Assembly (NCBI GenBank): GCA_943736015.1
Contig: OX031063.1
Span: forward strand, 3,949,001-4,013,000
DNA length: 64,000 nucleotides
Origin: Tridacna crocea
Lineage: Eukaryota > Mollusca > Bivalvia > Cardiida > Cardiidae
Direction of reading: 5' to 3'
Below the pieces are notes generated by a model that was not told the DNA's origin, ran no database searches, and saw nothing but the letters and a program-made list of their open reading frames with translations. Of the stretch, positions 1 through 11,396 are shown in pieces. The first letter of the stretch is position 1; every line of letters starts with the position of its first letter. The position numbers and the translations under genes were made by a program.

Positions 1-6
1 AGGAAC

Positions 7-14
7 TATATAAG
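7..14 (+). promoter_or_regulatory. TATA-like box of block A (copy A1)
   Basis: TATATAAG is kept in all three A blocks (also 33359-33366 and 49201-49208). In A2 and A3 an E-box CACGTG lies about 20 bp upstream; here that part is outside the window. It sits about 1.6 kb before the B-box gene, so if it is that gene's promoter a 5' UTR intron would be needed. Promoter function is inference. Confidence 0.35.
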
Positions 15-124
15 CATCATGCTTTCGTTCCGATCCTTTTCACATTTATTCTTGTATTGTCTATGTAAATGTCAATGTTTATTGAATAAAATATGTTTAA
101 ATTAAGTTCAATATCCGGTTCTGT

Positions 125-240
125 TGGGCGAAAATAAGTCACCAGGTGAAATCTTAGAAAAACCTTGTATGCACTCTAGAAGTTTTAGAAAAATACAATA
201 TTTGTATGTTTGTCTTGGTAATATCTCGGCTAATTTTATT
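125..240 (+). repeat. Lone degenerate monomer of the 145-bp bivalve repeat
   Basis: This stretch shares the word order of the 145-bp monomer arrayed at 23106-24960: 'gtcaccaggt', 'aaatcttagaaaaaccttgt', a 'gcactctaga' block, then 'tgtttgtcttggtaatatctcgg'. Homologous single copies occur at about 33480-33590 and 49320-49435. It is an old fragment of the same mobile family, carried along by the block duplication. Confidence 0.65.
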
Positions 241-1012
241 ATTGTGCCATGTAATTGCCACAACTTCTACATTTCTGGATAAATTTAAAAATAATTCACC
301 ACAAGTGATCTCCTTCATCAGTGGGAGTGCTGTTCAAAACATTGTGTTTCCGGTCAAGGTCCCACTTGAATTTCAAATGATAGATTGTTAAAGAGTTTGT
401 GCAACCCACAACTTCATCATGTGTGGATATATTTCAACATAAGTTGGCTCAATAGTTCTTTTTCACGCATAAAAGTGTTATTTAATACATGTGTTAAAGT
501 TGGCACTATGTATAAAGGTTACACTTGAAGTCAAGTAACAAAATAATTTTGGGCTCTATTTCTATTGCATTAGCAGAAGGGCCTTTAAATGATCTGCTTT
601 AATAGGATTACTGTCTAGGTCAAACCTGATGGCCAGAAAATGAGCTTCCACTCGCTGGGAATACTCCTAATCGCTTGTGAATTAGAAAACAGAGATTTGA
701 AATAAGAAAAATGTCAATTGAGTGTTTGGTAACTTCTTTCTGAGTGCAAGCAATTTATGAGGTTCTGTACTAATTTTCTAATGGAAGGCTTAACACGTCC
801 CCCACCCCTTCCATCAAGAGATCTGGTAAAGAGTCAGTACTTGAAGAAGTAAGATAAAGAAACAAGAGGAGATAGGAAGTTACATGTTTGGAGATAAATG
901 GAGTGTTGACTGTTTCGTGCAGACATTTTCATTGCATAATTAAGGTTTGGTTTGAAAAAAATAAACTCAATTTGCCCTTAGGCTGCTTATTGCGACTCAA
1001 GAACCTTTTGAT

Positions 1013-1074
1013 GACAGTGTAGATCTAGATCAGACTGCACAGAACGTGCAGTCTAATTTTAGATCTACATTGTC
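1013..1074. repeat. Hairpin of the GATCAGACTGCAC family (A1)
   Basis: Near-perfect palindrome whose arms read GACAGTGTAGATC and, inverted, GATCTACATTGTC, around a CAGACTGCAC / GTGCAGTCT core. It matches 34587-34648 and 50418-50482 and the cores of the miniature elements near 21340, 27700, 41700, 42300 and 46800. In block A it lies in the opposite orientation, with 'cccttaggctgct' upstream as one terminal repeat. Confidence 0.75.
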
Positions 1075-1431
1075 CTATCATAAGATATCATTTGCAAAGA
1101 TACATTTCAAATAGCAAAATTTTGGCTTTTACTGTTGGTTTTAAAACTTTCATTTCACTCATATATCAGTTCAAGGTTTTACTTTATATAAATATGTGTT
1201 TGCCGGAAGTTTACGAAGAAACTGAAGTGAAGGTGGAACATTTTGTGAAGTTATTTTGTTTTATGATATGTGACCTATCACGCTAAAAAGGGACTCTCTG
1301 GGAATTCTGTACATCAAGTAGATGAAAACAGATCAACGATAGTGCAGGTCAGTTTAAGTTGATAGTTCAAAAATGATTGAATAACAAGGTACAATGACCA
1401 CTTTTCATAGAGAGAATGTCATTAAAGCGAT

Positions 1432-1490
1432 AAGTGTCAACCCTTGTCAACCTGTGCAATTTGCGCAGTCTGACTAGGGTTGACACTTTT
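1432..1490. repeat. Hairpin just upstream of the B-box pseudogene
   Basis: Inverted repeat: AAGTGTCAACCCT at the left and AGGGTTGACACTT at the right, with a CAACCTGTGCAA / TTGCGCAGTCTGA inner stem. Equivalent hairpins are at about 35005-35063 and 50838-50896, always about 100 bp before the B-box start codon. Its reading frame happens to be open into the gene, which makes a false N-terminal extension. Confidence 0.7.
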
Positions 1491-1591
1491 TGCATTTCCC
1501 AGAAGGTCCGTTTTTGTGTGATGGGTCACAGATATAGTCACTGGTATTCCTCTGAAACTCATTCAAGAAAGACTCTAGAAGATATTCAACA

Positions 1592-2642
1592 ATTGGCCAG
1601 GGGAAAAGCTCGTTTTCAAAACACGATTCTGTTAAGAAGGTTGAGAATTACCTGATCTGTAATGCATGTCAGACAGATGGTAAAATGATTAATGTTTCAT
1701 CATTCTGTGCCGACTGTGTGGACTGTTTATGCATGGACTGTGTGGAGAAACATGACAAAAATGAAGCGTTAATGACGCATAAGTTTTTCAACAAGGAAAA
1801 TTTCTCATCGAGTACAACACAAAACCTTGTGCATGAGTTGAAAACAATTGTTTATTGCTCCGAACATAAAGTGCAGTTTGAATACATTTGCGAAGGTCAC
1901 AAGAAATTGATTTGTCATGCGTGCACTAGAACAACACATCGGGACTTACTAAAATATCAAAGATTCAGCTCTCACTAGAGTCAGCGCGTGAAGAGGTCAA
2001 GGAAACAAGGAATCGTATTCAGGCTATAAGATCATTGCGTAAAAAACACGCAGAAGTATCCAATGAAATAAGTCAACAAAAGAAACTAAGGTCAGCAATT
2101 TTGGAACAAATTCGATCATTTCTGGAACAACTTGACAAACAAGAACACCCCCTCACAATTGCGTTAACTGGAGAAAGAGAAGGTGAACTAGACAGACTCG
2201 ACGAATGCTTTCGGACAGGTATAGAACTGGATGATCATAAAAAGATTGTACTTATTTCAAAATATGTTCAAATTTCGTTGAATTCGGATCAAACAATGTT
2301 TCCTGAGCTTGCTGACATAAAGACGGTACAGAACCTGATTTTTCTGAAATTTTTCGACATTCCAAGCACCTAGAAACACTAAAAGATATCGTAAATGAGT
2401 TAGTAAGTGCATCTTACAAACCCTCCGACAGAACCAAAATTACTGATGAAAGGGAGGCTCCTGTTGAAGCCGATGTCCGACCAGACATAGAGGTATCCAA
2501 ACAAACAGAAACTTGTACGGATGAACATGCCGTTACTTCCTCAGATGCTGATATGGAGCCATGTGATAGTTTGCCTGATGGCTCCCAAATTCAGTGCCCA
2601 ACTTTCGCATTTGATTCAACTCAAACTGAGAGTTACACCTAA
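1592..2642 (+). pseudogene. B-box/coiled-coil gene, pseudogene (A1)
   Basis: This copy is collinear with the intact gene at 50999-52051 but carries three breaks. The start codon in the conserved CAACA-ATG context is ATT at 1592-1594. One base is missing near 1947, after the second B-box histidine. Another base is missing near 2329, in the linker. Two open stretches remain (1685-1978 and 2035-2373). The first encodes most of B-box1 (CADC, CMDC, EKH) and B-box2 (CSEH, CEGH, CHAC), and the second the coiled-coil region. The C-terminus would end in the same STQTESYT as the intact copy. The pseudogene call rests on direct comparison with A3. A sequencing error could explain one of the indels but hardly all three lesions. 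Confidence 0.85.
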
Positions 2643-2685
2643 ATCATATGGTCAGTGAGAAACCATTTTACTTTCTAAATGTAGA

Positions 2686-2691
2686 AATAAA
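2686..2691 (+). promoter_or_regulatory. Polyadenylation signal AATAAA (A1)
   Basis: AATAAA lies about 45 bp after the pseudogene stop, in the same position as 52095-52100 in A3. It probably marks the original 3' end of the A-type transcript. Confidence 0.5.
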
Positions 2692-2749
2692 GTAAGAATT
2701 CGATGCAGAACGGTTTGTCAATAGGGCAACAGGTGTCTTCCCAGGACTT

Positions 2750-2805
2750 TTGGTGTAGCAGAGTGACCCTCTCCGTCAAACAGCCACAGTATCGAGTTTA
2801 ATCAC
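2750..2805 (+). pseudogene. Relic of the propeller 3' end downstream of the A1 stop
   Basis: 'ggtgtagcagagtgac', then '...cagtatcgagttta', resembles the last strands of the propeller in the B genes ('ggtgtagcagagtgattatc' near 19307, 'agtatcgagtatgatcc' near 19348). The A3 counterpart at 52161-52213 is clearer ('tgtagcagagttatcatccc'). It suggests A genes once continued into a propeller. This is a short match made by eye. Confidence 0.5.
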
Positions 2806-2960
2806 AGCCAACAGCATCTCATCGTGTTACTTGTACATGTGTACGTGTATATTTATCTTTTTACAGATTCACACATTTCGATTATTCTTAATTTAAACTG
2901 ACTGGCAACCGATTCTTTGTTACAAACTTTGCCATATATTGGACATAGTGCTCTATGAAA

Positions 2961-5387
2961 AGGGATTTAATGTATCTGCAAAAACTATAGCCTTTGTAAT
3001 CTGAGCAGGTAGACCCGTATCAAAACTATTTGCTATCAGTCAATTCACTGCATGCGCAAGGACCATTCCATCTCATGATTGTATTAGTTGATAGTTGAAA
3101 TGGAATTAATAGATGATGCCTTTCTTGGTATAAGGCATTCTTGAGACGCATAACTTCCCCCTTGCAAGGGCAAGGATCATATACCTTGTGTGATAAAAGG
3201 TGAAGTCCATCAAAAATTAAGTGCCTGTTATGTGTGCAATGAGGAGCTTACTGTTCTCATTAAAGGAGGAAGCAGCAAGCCCTTTCTATAAATAGTAGAA
3301 CAAAGTCGTTCCTGTCTTATAGAGAAAGTTTTGAAAACATTGTAGGAACGGAGAAAATGCTGGTAACCAGCATTTTGTCCTTTTCCCACAATATTTTCTA
3401 CATTTTCAAGGACAAAATACTGGGACCATAATTTCAGCGGCATTTAATATGTGGCCTGCAAATGATTCTATTCTGACAAGTCTAGAATGAAAAATGTTGA
3501 TAATGGCTTTGTTTTCATTACAAAAATAGAATACATGGATCCGTGGCGATAAGATAAATCGACTACCTTAGTTACTGTTGCCAAGGACTCACAAACAAAC
3601 GCTGTCAATACATATACTCTATAACAGATAGGCTACTTAAATCGTGCTGTCATGAATGTTTCTCTCAATAAAATTTCGGAAAAAATATTTTAATCGTATA
3701 TTTCTGTCCATGATTAAAATATCGGTAAGAAATTTAAAGATGCTTGAAAGAACTCACACACGGATATGTATTAAAAGGGAGAATTATCGGGTCAACGGAC
3801 AATGTAACACATATACATGTTTAAACAAAATTTCGAACTCCAATGTGAAAGGGAAAAAAAAAACAAAAAACAAATCCCCGTTCTGCCACAGAATTACAGA
3901 TACTGATTGCTTTCGTTTGTCTATTAAAGTCATTTTAGCATCATACCAAATTAAATGACAACATTTGAGTTACAAAACTTTCGAAAAAATTATAGACTGT
4001 CTGATTCAACCGAGAGGTTTAAGTTAATGAAAATTTTCAATATCAGGTTAAGGGGAAAAGGGTTGTCTGATGATTATAAAATGTGTTAAGTGTGTTGTCA
4101 ATTAAGAAAATTGTTAATATCATTGACGGTAGTTTATCGTATGATATACTGATGACAACGGGTGGTCAAGTTGATTAGAGCGGTGATTTGCTTTGCAATC
4201 AAACACGCTTCCTATCAATTGACAGTTTACTAAAAGACCCTTTGTGCTAATGTGCAGATGTGCTAATCCAATCAAACTCTTCACCAAATGACAACATTTT
4301 TACAACAATCCAACCTCAAAAATTTGTAGACAAGAAAAGAAAGGATGCAAAAATTGAAATTTGTTTTTGAAAGAGCATAAAACACTGTCAAAAAAGGAGC
4401 CAATGGAAGTTACAAGCATTTTCTACTTTTACCGCGATGCTTTTAACGGTTTTCTAAGGGTCGTTAAAACTCGGGTTTATCTGATTAACGGTTGAAAAAG
4501 CTAAGTCAAGAGAAAAATTAACATGTTGCCCATTAAGCTAAACATCCACCAGTACAAAAGATAAACCTTTTTAAAATTGAAATCTACTCTTAATGAGGAA
4601 GTACACGTCATTTGAAGTGCTTATTGTAAATAGCAGTAGTTTAAATCTAAGACTAAACTTCATGTAATTTTCAGTCTGATCTATATCTACACATGTAGCA
4701 TATTCTTCATGCACCATGGGTTAAGATTAATGTCAAACTGAAACATTGGTGACAAGTTACGCGGACACTTCTAGGATGTGCATAGGTTATTTAACAAGGT
4801 TAGATATTCAAGTAAACGTATTTTCTCTTTATTAGTATTTCATGTAGGTCTATTTTTACCTTTGTTTTCAATTTTTCTCTTTCAGAGGGGTAATCAGTAT
4901 TTAAATTAATCCATTTTCTAGAGCTCATCAGAACTCTTCATATTAGTCCAAATTTTCAGTCATTATCATAATTTAAACTTGTCTATAGCCTCTGCGTGAT
5001 CTCACGTCAGCGGTACACGCTCGCAAAGCACATATTTTAAGGTTTTTCTTAAATTCATACGTTAAAAACACAAAATAAATAAATAGTATCGGATCCCTCC
5101 AACGTTAACAATCGTTTATTTGTGAGCCAAAATGGCAGAACACAACGATGCACATCGGATAGAATAAATGCGATGACCTGATTGGTCAAATATCGATTTC
5201 CACGGATCCATGTATTACCTCCCTTTGACAGATATTGAAATAATTATCTAAAACATGGATCCTTGGCTAAAATGAACTTGAAAAATGAAGGCTGGGAAAT
5301 AATAGGATAAAATTATTATTTTGTCATTTATAAAATATTATAATAAAATGTAGTATTTTCGTAAATGTTAGAACTAGTAACATTTAG
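2961..5387. other. Gene-free spacer
   Basis: No convincing coding sequence on either strand. Open stretches are under about 100 codons, AT-rich and without recognisable motifs. The spacer holds a hairpin at 3330-3402. A pair of 16-bp inverted repeats (ATACATGGATCCGTGG, near 3531 and 5199) bounds about 1.7 kb of it. The rest is unclassified single-copy-looking sequence. Confidence 0.6.
3330..3402. repeat. Hairpin of the GCTGGTAACCAGC family
   Basis: Palindrome centred on GCTGGTAACCAGC. Arms run from 'gaaaacattgtagg' to 'cccacaatattttc', with a few mismatches. It belongs to the family seen complete at 33961-34182 and 41941-42163. Confidence 0.7.
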
Positions 5388-5528
5388 ACCTTGAGCAACC
5401 AATAGGGCCACCCCCTCCCCATCCCCCGGGGGAATTTTTGCCACTATTATTTCCCTAAAACCCCAAAGGTCTCCTGAGAACTCTTTCAAATGCTGCCACC
5501 TGGCGAGCGGGGTATTTGGGAGTTACAG

Positions 5529-5541
5529 AGGTCAAAGGTCA
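5529..5541 (+). promoter_or_regulatory. Perfect DR1 nuclear-receptor half-site pair
   Basis: AGGTCA-A-AGGTCA is the consensus direct repeat with one spacer, bound in animals by RXR heterodimers, HNF4 and COUP-TF types. It lies inside a dispersed repeat present four times in this window (also 8816-8828, 14434-14446, 15318-15330, with one substitution each). The match is seen directly; binding is inference. Confidence 0.45.
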
Positions 5542-5944
5542 TCAGGTGCACTGTTGCATACGAGATATCAATGACTAGCAGTTCAGGTTCAGGTTTTCAT
5601 TTCCTACATTCAATATGTCCGAAACATTTTCAGATGGGATTATATACTCATATCTTATGTCAAAACAGCTGTTTTATAGAAACAGAAGCAATTTAGGTTG
5701 AATCAAAGTAATGACAGAGCTGTTCTTGGTCACCTAAAACAGATGGTACAAAAAAACGTATCCATAGTTTACAAAATCATCAACTATGATCTTAGTGATA
5801 CAGAATAGATTACTTGACAAACATAGTGCTTTACCATTATAATTTATTCTATCTATAAGCTGTGTCAGAAAATGCAGTCAGAGTTTTAATGAAGAAAAGT
5901 GTTTAACTTTTTTTCAAAATCTAATGACATTTGCTGGAATTAAA

Positions 5945-6325
5945 GGTATTTATTTATTACATAACCTCCCTTGTTTTCGGTGTAATATAACCATTACGAG
6001 TTTTCTTATCTTGTACACGTTTGATATCACATTTGTGTGACGTCATTTTGTACACATTTCATACAAGTAAATGGGTCTCATGGAAAATACCGCGGGTGCA
6101 TTTATGAATGTTTTTGCATCATCTGATCTATATTTTGTGAAATATCGTTATGTGATAAAAAGAATCTGACATTTGTGGGTGTTTGAGATAAGATTTTAGT
6201 AAACTCGCCAAGGAAAATGTTATTAAGCTCGCCAAAGGCTCGCTTAATAACATTTCCCTAGACTCGTTTAATAAAATCTTGTCTCAAAAGCCAACTCATG
6301 TCAGATCCTATATTTCTGTTGATTC
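5945..6325. mobile_element. Palindromic miniature element inserted in U1
   Basis: U2 lacks this stretch: there 'tttgctggaatt' runs on to the 'ttatcac' flank with only a short spacer. The core at 6163-6309 is one long foldback, with arms containing ATCTGACAT, GAGA(T/C)AAGATTTTA and AATGTTATTAAGC. Two perfect CRE-type palindromes TGACGTCA lie at 6038-6045 and 6328-6335. Ends and target duplication are not resolved. Confidence 0.55.
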
Positions 6326-7354
6326 ATTGACGTCAGGATTGTTTTTATCACTACTGTAATTACCACAATGATTGGTATCAAATTAAACCCAGTGAATAAA
6401 GTTGTTTAGACATTTATTTTAATGGTGCCCCTTCATAGAGGCCGAGGCCAATATGAAGTTGCCTTTAATTGAAATGAAAACAAGGATGTTCACAACATAT
6501 CATTCCATGCTATATGAAAGTCTTGTCACCATCACGCATAGACCACATTCATGCAGTTAAATAAATCATTGCTATAATCTATACTCCATATTATTTTATG
6601 CACGTACTGCATGTCTGTGACATGGGGAAGTACCTAGTAAACATTGTGAAAATTCAACAAAGTTTCCATTCTTTTTTCAATATGACATTTTTACCAAAAA
6701 ATGAAAAAAAGAATAACATTAAGATGTACCCAAAGAGAGCCTGGTTAAAACCATTTTTGAAACACTCCGGGTCTATTATTCTATAAAACAGGATTTTCTT
6801 TTGTCAAACTACAGAGACTTCCCTTTACAGCAAAGACTTTGCAAGTGAGAAATCGGGTTAGAAAAGACGGAACTGTCTCCCCATTAGCTCACTGATAATT
6901 TGTTCCTACAATTGGGCATTCATTGGTGCATCACTTGTATAGAATAGCACAGTCAAGTAAAAACTGTAATTTTAATGTGGGAAACAATATTCTGGTAACA
7001 ACAATAAGCCTATGATCGTTATACCAGATGGAAAAAAAATGTCCATGTGTTCATGCAAAATAATACAAATATGCTGATACTGGATGAGGTGGAGATAATC
7101 ATAGCCTGAGTGTATTGCAGCAGTCATTTTCTTTTTGACAAACAACAGTGTCCTTTATATACACGTTTGATAGAAAAAAGTATAAAAAAAAAAAACTTGT
7201 GCATAGGCCTTTTGCCCATAGCAGAAATAAGGTGAGTCACTATTCATGTATCAAAGAAGGTAAATGATAACGGGCCAGATAAAATATCTAAAAAGCCTCT
7301 AAAAGAGGCAAAGTCTTGAAGTTATGCAAGCAGAAAACAAGATTTTATATATAT

Positions 7355-7545
7355 TCGACGCAAAGTAAGAATCGGTACAATTTGGGAATTGCCCTGCGCA
7401 AAGTAGGAGTTCCTAATTTGTCCGCCGATTCCGGAATTGTACCGAACAAATCTAGAATTGCGTAAGGGAGGTATCTCGTATTATGGTCAGATATGGACTA
7501 TGCGCGAAGTAGCAATATACCTGGACAAAGTAAGAATTCAAAGGG
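7355..7545. repeat. Cluster of CAAAGTA(A/G)GAAT motifs (U1)
   Basis: Several copies of a short word resembling GCAAAGTAAGAATC occur in both orientations (for example near 7359, 7397 and 7525), often beside an 'ggaattg' word. The cluster recurs at 10225-10400 in U2 and in mainly inverted form at 12165-12345. Function unknown; it may be subterminal repeats of a transposon. Confidence 0.5.
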
Positions 7546-8815
7546 TATTGCAAAGTGAAAATAGTCAGACGGCGTGAAAATGACCAAAGGGATTTCTATA
7601 CAAAACATGTAAAGGTACAGAAAACGTGAATGGAGTGTCTTGCAACTGAATATATGTGTCCAATTCCAGATAAATCGATTAAGGTCAAGCGACGACGAAG
7701 TAGTAGATCAACACTTTCATTCTCAGATTATCTTTCAGTTTCAGCAATAAAAGGATTGCCATATTAATGATGGTAATTTGCTTGACCTTTATGCTAAAAA
7801 CTATGTTAATTACAAGAAAATTAACAGTACCAAATTCCCTTCATTTCAAAGTTAAGATAAAAGAGAAAAAATAGAAAATTAAAAAGAAAAACAAGGGCTC
7901 TTCATTGCATAATATAAGACTTAAGCATATTATATCAAATCCAGTGCAACTCGTATCTAACATTCTACGTAGCCTTCTTGTATAGTCAAGCCTCAAAGCA
8001 TGATGCTTCATATTATTTCATTGTTTCTTAGTACCGAGCACTTAAATTGATATAATTCTGAACAGGTAAGAAGGGAAAGGCTACAATCAAAGTTTTCGTA
8101 ACAAAAACATAAAGCCACAAATATGACTGGTAAGCATGAGAATGATGATGGTGACTGTTTTTATTGAACAGATACAATCTCTCATAACTGTAACAAAGTG
8201 GTCCTCCATAAATGAATACTTACCAACAATGTGAGATAACAGGTGCATCTGCCCTATCGAAATATCAAATCCAAATGAGAAATTCATCATTGCTAGTAAA
8301 TCATCATTGCAAGTAAATTCATCATTGCTAGTAATGACCTGGTTACTTAATTGATGTGAGTAAAAATCGGCAAAAGATTAACTAGGAATAACATCTCTCT
8401 GATTTGGGACAATTAACTCTTTCAGCACCAAATGATTATTGTCAACCTCTTTTGATGCCTGGAAATATCCTCCACTAAAACTCAGAAAGAGTTTTATAAT
8501 GTTAGTCTTGACTAACCGAGCAGACCTCAGAGATTTCAGATCAGTTTGCATGTTCTGTGCAGTCTGATCTTGATTCATGTTGTCTACAAAGTCTCTCTGT
8601 TTTCGCCTATAGCGTTTAAAGATTTAAATTCATGTATGATTATGTATCATGTATTTAGCTTAAAAAGTGAATATGACTGTATAGACCTTGAGCCATAAAT
8701 ACCCGCCCCCCTCTCCAGTGGAATTTTCGGCGCTATTATTTTCTGAAACCCCAAGGTCTCCTGAGCACTTTGTCAAAGTCAGCCACCTGGCGAGCTGGGC
8801 TTTTGGGAGTTACAG

Positions 8816-8828
8816 AGGTCAAAGTTCA
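8816..8828 (+). promoter_or_regulatory. DR1-like site in U2
   Basis: AGGTCA-A-AGTTCA, the U2 equivalent of the perfect DR1 at 5529-5541. AGTTCA is still a known half-site variant. Binding not shown. Confidence 0.35.
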
Positions 8829-10404
8829 TCAAGTGCACTTGCATACGAGATATCAATCAATAGCATTTCATTTTCTACATCTAATATGTCAGAAATATGT
8901 TCAAATGTAATTATACACTCATATCTAATGTCAAAACAGCTGTTTTATAGAAAAAGAAGCAATTCTGGTTAAATCAAAGTACTGACAGAACTGTTAATGT
9001 TCAAGTAAAACGGCTGGTACACAAAAAAGTATCCATAGTTTACAAAATCATCAATTTTGATATTAGAGATACAGAATAGATTCCATGATAAACACTGTGC
9101 CATACCATTATAATTTATCCTATCTATAAGCTGTTTCAGTGAAGGAAGTCAGAGTATTAATGAAGACAAGTGTTGAGTTTGTTTTCAAAATCTAATGACA
9201 TTTGCTGGAATTGAAGATTTTCCTGCTGTTAACCCATGAGAACTCAATGACATTAGATTATATTTATCACTTCTATAATCAAAACAATGATTGGTATCGT
9301 GTTAAACCAACCCGGTGAATAAAGTTGTTTAGACCTTTTTCTTAATGGCACCACTTCATAGAGTTCGAGACGAATATGAAGTTGCCTTTCCTTTAAATGA
9401 TAAGGATGTTTACAACATATCATTCCATGCTGTATGAAAGTCTTTTCACCACACCCATGGACCACATTTATGCAGTCAACATTGTTATTGTCCTCCTTAT
9501 TGCATGGTTAGAGTAGATTTCACTTTGTTTAATACCATTTTTGAAACAGTTCGGGTTTGTTATTCTTTAAATGATTCTAACGTAGCATTTTGCAAAACAG
9601 GATTTACCTTTGTAAAAAACAGAGACTTCCCTTCACAACATAGACCTTGCAAATGAGAAATCGGGTCAGAAAAGAGAATTGTCTCCCCATTAGCTCAAAG
9701 ATCATTTCGTCCTACAACTGTGCATTCAGTGATGCATCACTTACTAGTATAAGGAATAGCACAGTAAAGTGAAAACTGTAATTAGTAATATGGGAAACAA
9801 ACTCCTGGAAATAACAATAAGCCAGTGATCGTGATACCAGATGGGAAAAAATGTCCATCTGTTCATGCTCAATAATACAAATATGCTGATATTGGATGAG
9901 GTGGAAATAATCATAGTCTAACTGTATTGCAGCGGGTATTTCCATTTTGACAAACAACAGGTAGGAAAAGGTAATAGGTCTTTTGTCCATCGCAGAAGTA
10001 AGGAGAGTCACCATCATCTACAAAACAAGGTAAATGATAACTGGTCAGCTAAAATATCCAAAAAGCTTCTGTCTCTGTTAAATGTGTACAATATCAAACA
10101 AAAAGCTAAAAAGTCAAGTTTTGAATATACACAGATAATAGAGTACTAGAATACAATGTAATTGAGTAAAAGAGGACAAGCCTTGAAGCCAGCCAAGCAG
10201 AAAACAAGAATTTATATATATTCGAAGCAAAGTAAGAATCGGCACAATTTCGGAATTGCCCTACACAAAACAAGAATTCCTACTTTGTCCGCCTATTCTG
10301 GACAATTCTAGAATTACGCAAGGGAGATGTATCGTATTATGGTCAGATAATGGTCTATGCGCAAAGTAGGAATAGGCTTGGACAAAGTAAGAATTCAAAG
10401 GGTA

Positions 10405-10787
10405 GTGCACGCTGATCTTGACCCACACTCTACATGATTTGTTATGCTCTTGAGCTATATAAAGCCTCCAACATTGTATTTCCTATTCATCTTTAGGTTA
10501 TGGCTTTTTTTTACATTCAACTTTCTTGGTTCATATTCTTTGTATACATCAGTGCTCAAGTTTAACATCTTGTGGCGTCAATTCTTATTCTACAGTCATG
10601 AGCTAATGACCGCGCTAGCTAACATCATATCAAAATTTGTGGATGATGTGGTTAATGATCGGTCTACACATTGTTGTGCTGACTGATCATGACCTACATT
10701 TTCACAGTCCAGTTAATTGAATATGATTTATGTTATGTATGTGTTGTGTTGTGTTGTGTATGTGTGTGGGGGTGCGAGTGAGGAGGA

Positions 10788-10831
<44 letters not shown>

Positions 10832-11396
10832 AAAGAGAGAGAGAGGATAGAGAAATAGAGTAAACAAATACATGTAGTGTAAATAGACCTATCTAAATAT
10901 AGTCTTTTGAATGATTCTTAAAATGCTAAATGAACTTTATATCTACCGAATGGATGTTCAGTGGATACGAAGTTCAAAAACAGAGAATTTAATCGACAAA
11001 CATGTACTTACACTGATAAGCATAAAATCCATTCAATTCTCATTGAAACATCCGACAACTTTCTAATAAGGACTTTACAAATTACAAATTATAGTATCCC
11101 ACCATAGAAAAACTGTTTATCACGTGCACATTTGTTTATTTACCCAACCTAATCAATGAAACTACGTCACTGTGTGTAAAACGAACTGACCAATCAAATA
11201 AAAAAGGCCCTGTTACATGATCTTTTCAAGCCCTTTAGTCTATTTCTCAGTCTGACTTAGGTTATGGCCCCCAACTTTTCTAACCTATTCTTCCCCGTCA
11301 CTTTCTATAATTTTCTATGTATGTAAGTTGTACTCTTTGTTCGTGTATCATGTATGTATGATTTGAACTATAAACTTGATTGATTGATTGCAAAGT
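10405..11396 (+). mobile_element. 5'-truncated non-LTR element (3' tail only) inserted in U2
   Basis: U1 reads continuously across this site. In U2, 'gggtagtgca' is followed by about 990 bp and then 'attgcaaagtc', where U1 homology resumes. The insert ends in 'aaacttgattgattgattg', a simple-repeat 3' tail typical of LINE or SINE insertions, with a likely short target duplication around 'tgca'. No RT coding is left. It contains the GA microsatellite. Confidence 0.55.
10739..10853. repeat. GTGTT / GA microsatellite
   Basis: A 'gtgtt' run passes into about 27 GA dinucleotides (10792-10846, slightly interrupted). Simple-sequence DNA. Confidence 0.9.

Larger units (their letters stand above)
1..2960 (+). 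repeat. Segmental duplication block A1
   Basis: First of three copies of block A (others at 33165-35625 and 49005-52720). Position 1 aligns with about 33353 and 49195. Near-identical sequence runs through a TATA-like site, a degenerate 145-bp repeat monomer, two hairpins, a B-box gene and its 3' flank. A1 lacks the 222-bp miniature element present in A2 and A3, so it split off earlier or lost the element cleanly. The left end of the block lies outside the window. Confidence 0.85.
5388..8685 (+). repeat. Tandem duplication unit U1 (about 3.3 kb)
   Basis: U1 begins at 'gaccttgagc' and is followed directly by a second copy (U2, 8686-13195) in the same order: the DR1-bearing repeat, the 'tttgctggaatt' stretch, the 'aatgattggtatc' stretch, the AAAGTAGGAAT motif cluster, and the 'aaggattgccatat' region ending near a GTGCAGTCTGATC half-hairpin. 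U1 carries its own miniature-element insertion at 5945-6325. No gene is supported; the open stretches are short and not conserved between U1 and U2. Confidence 0.75.
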
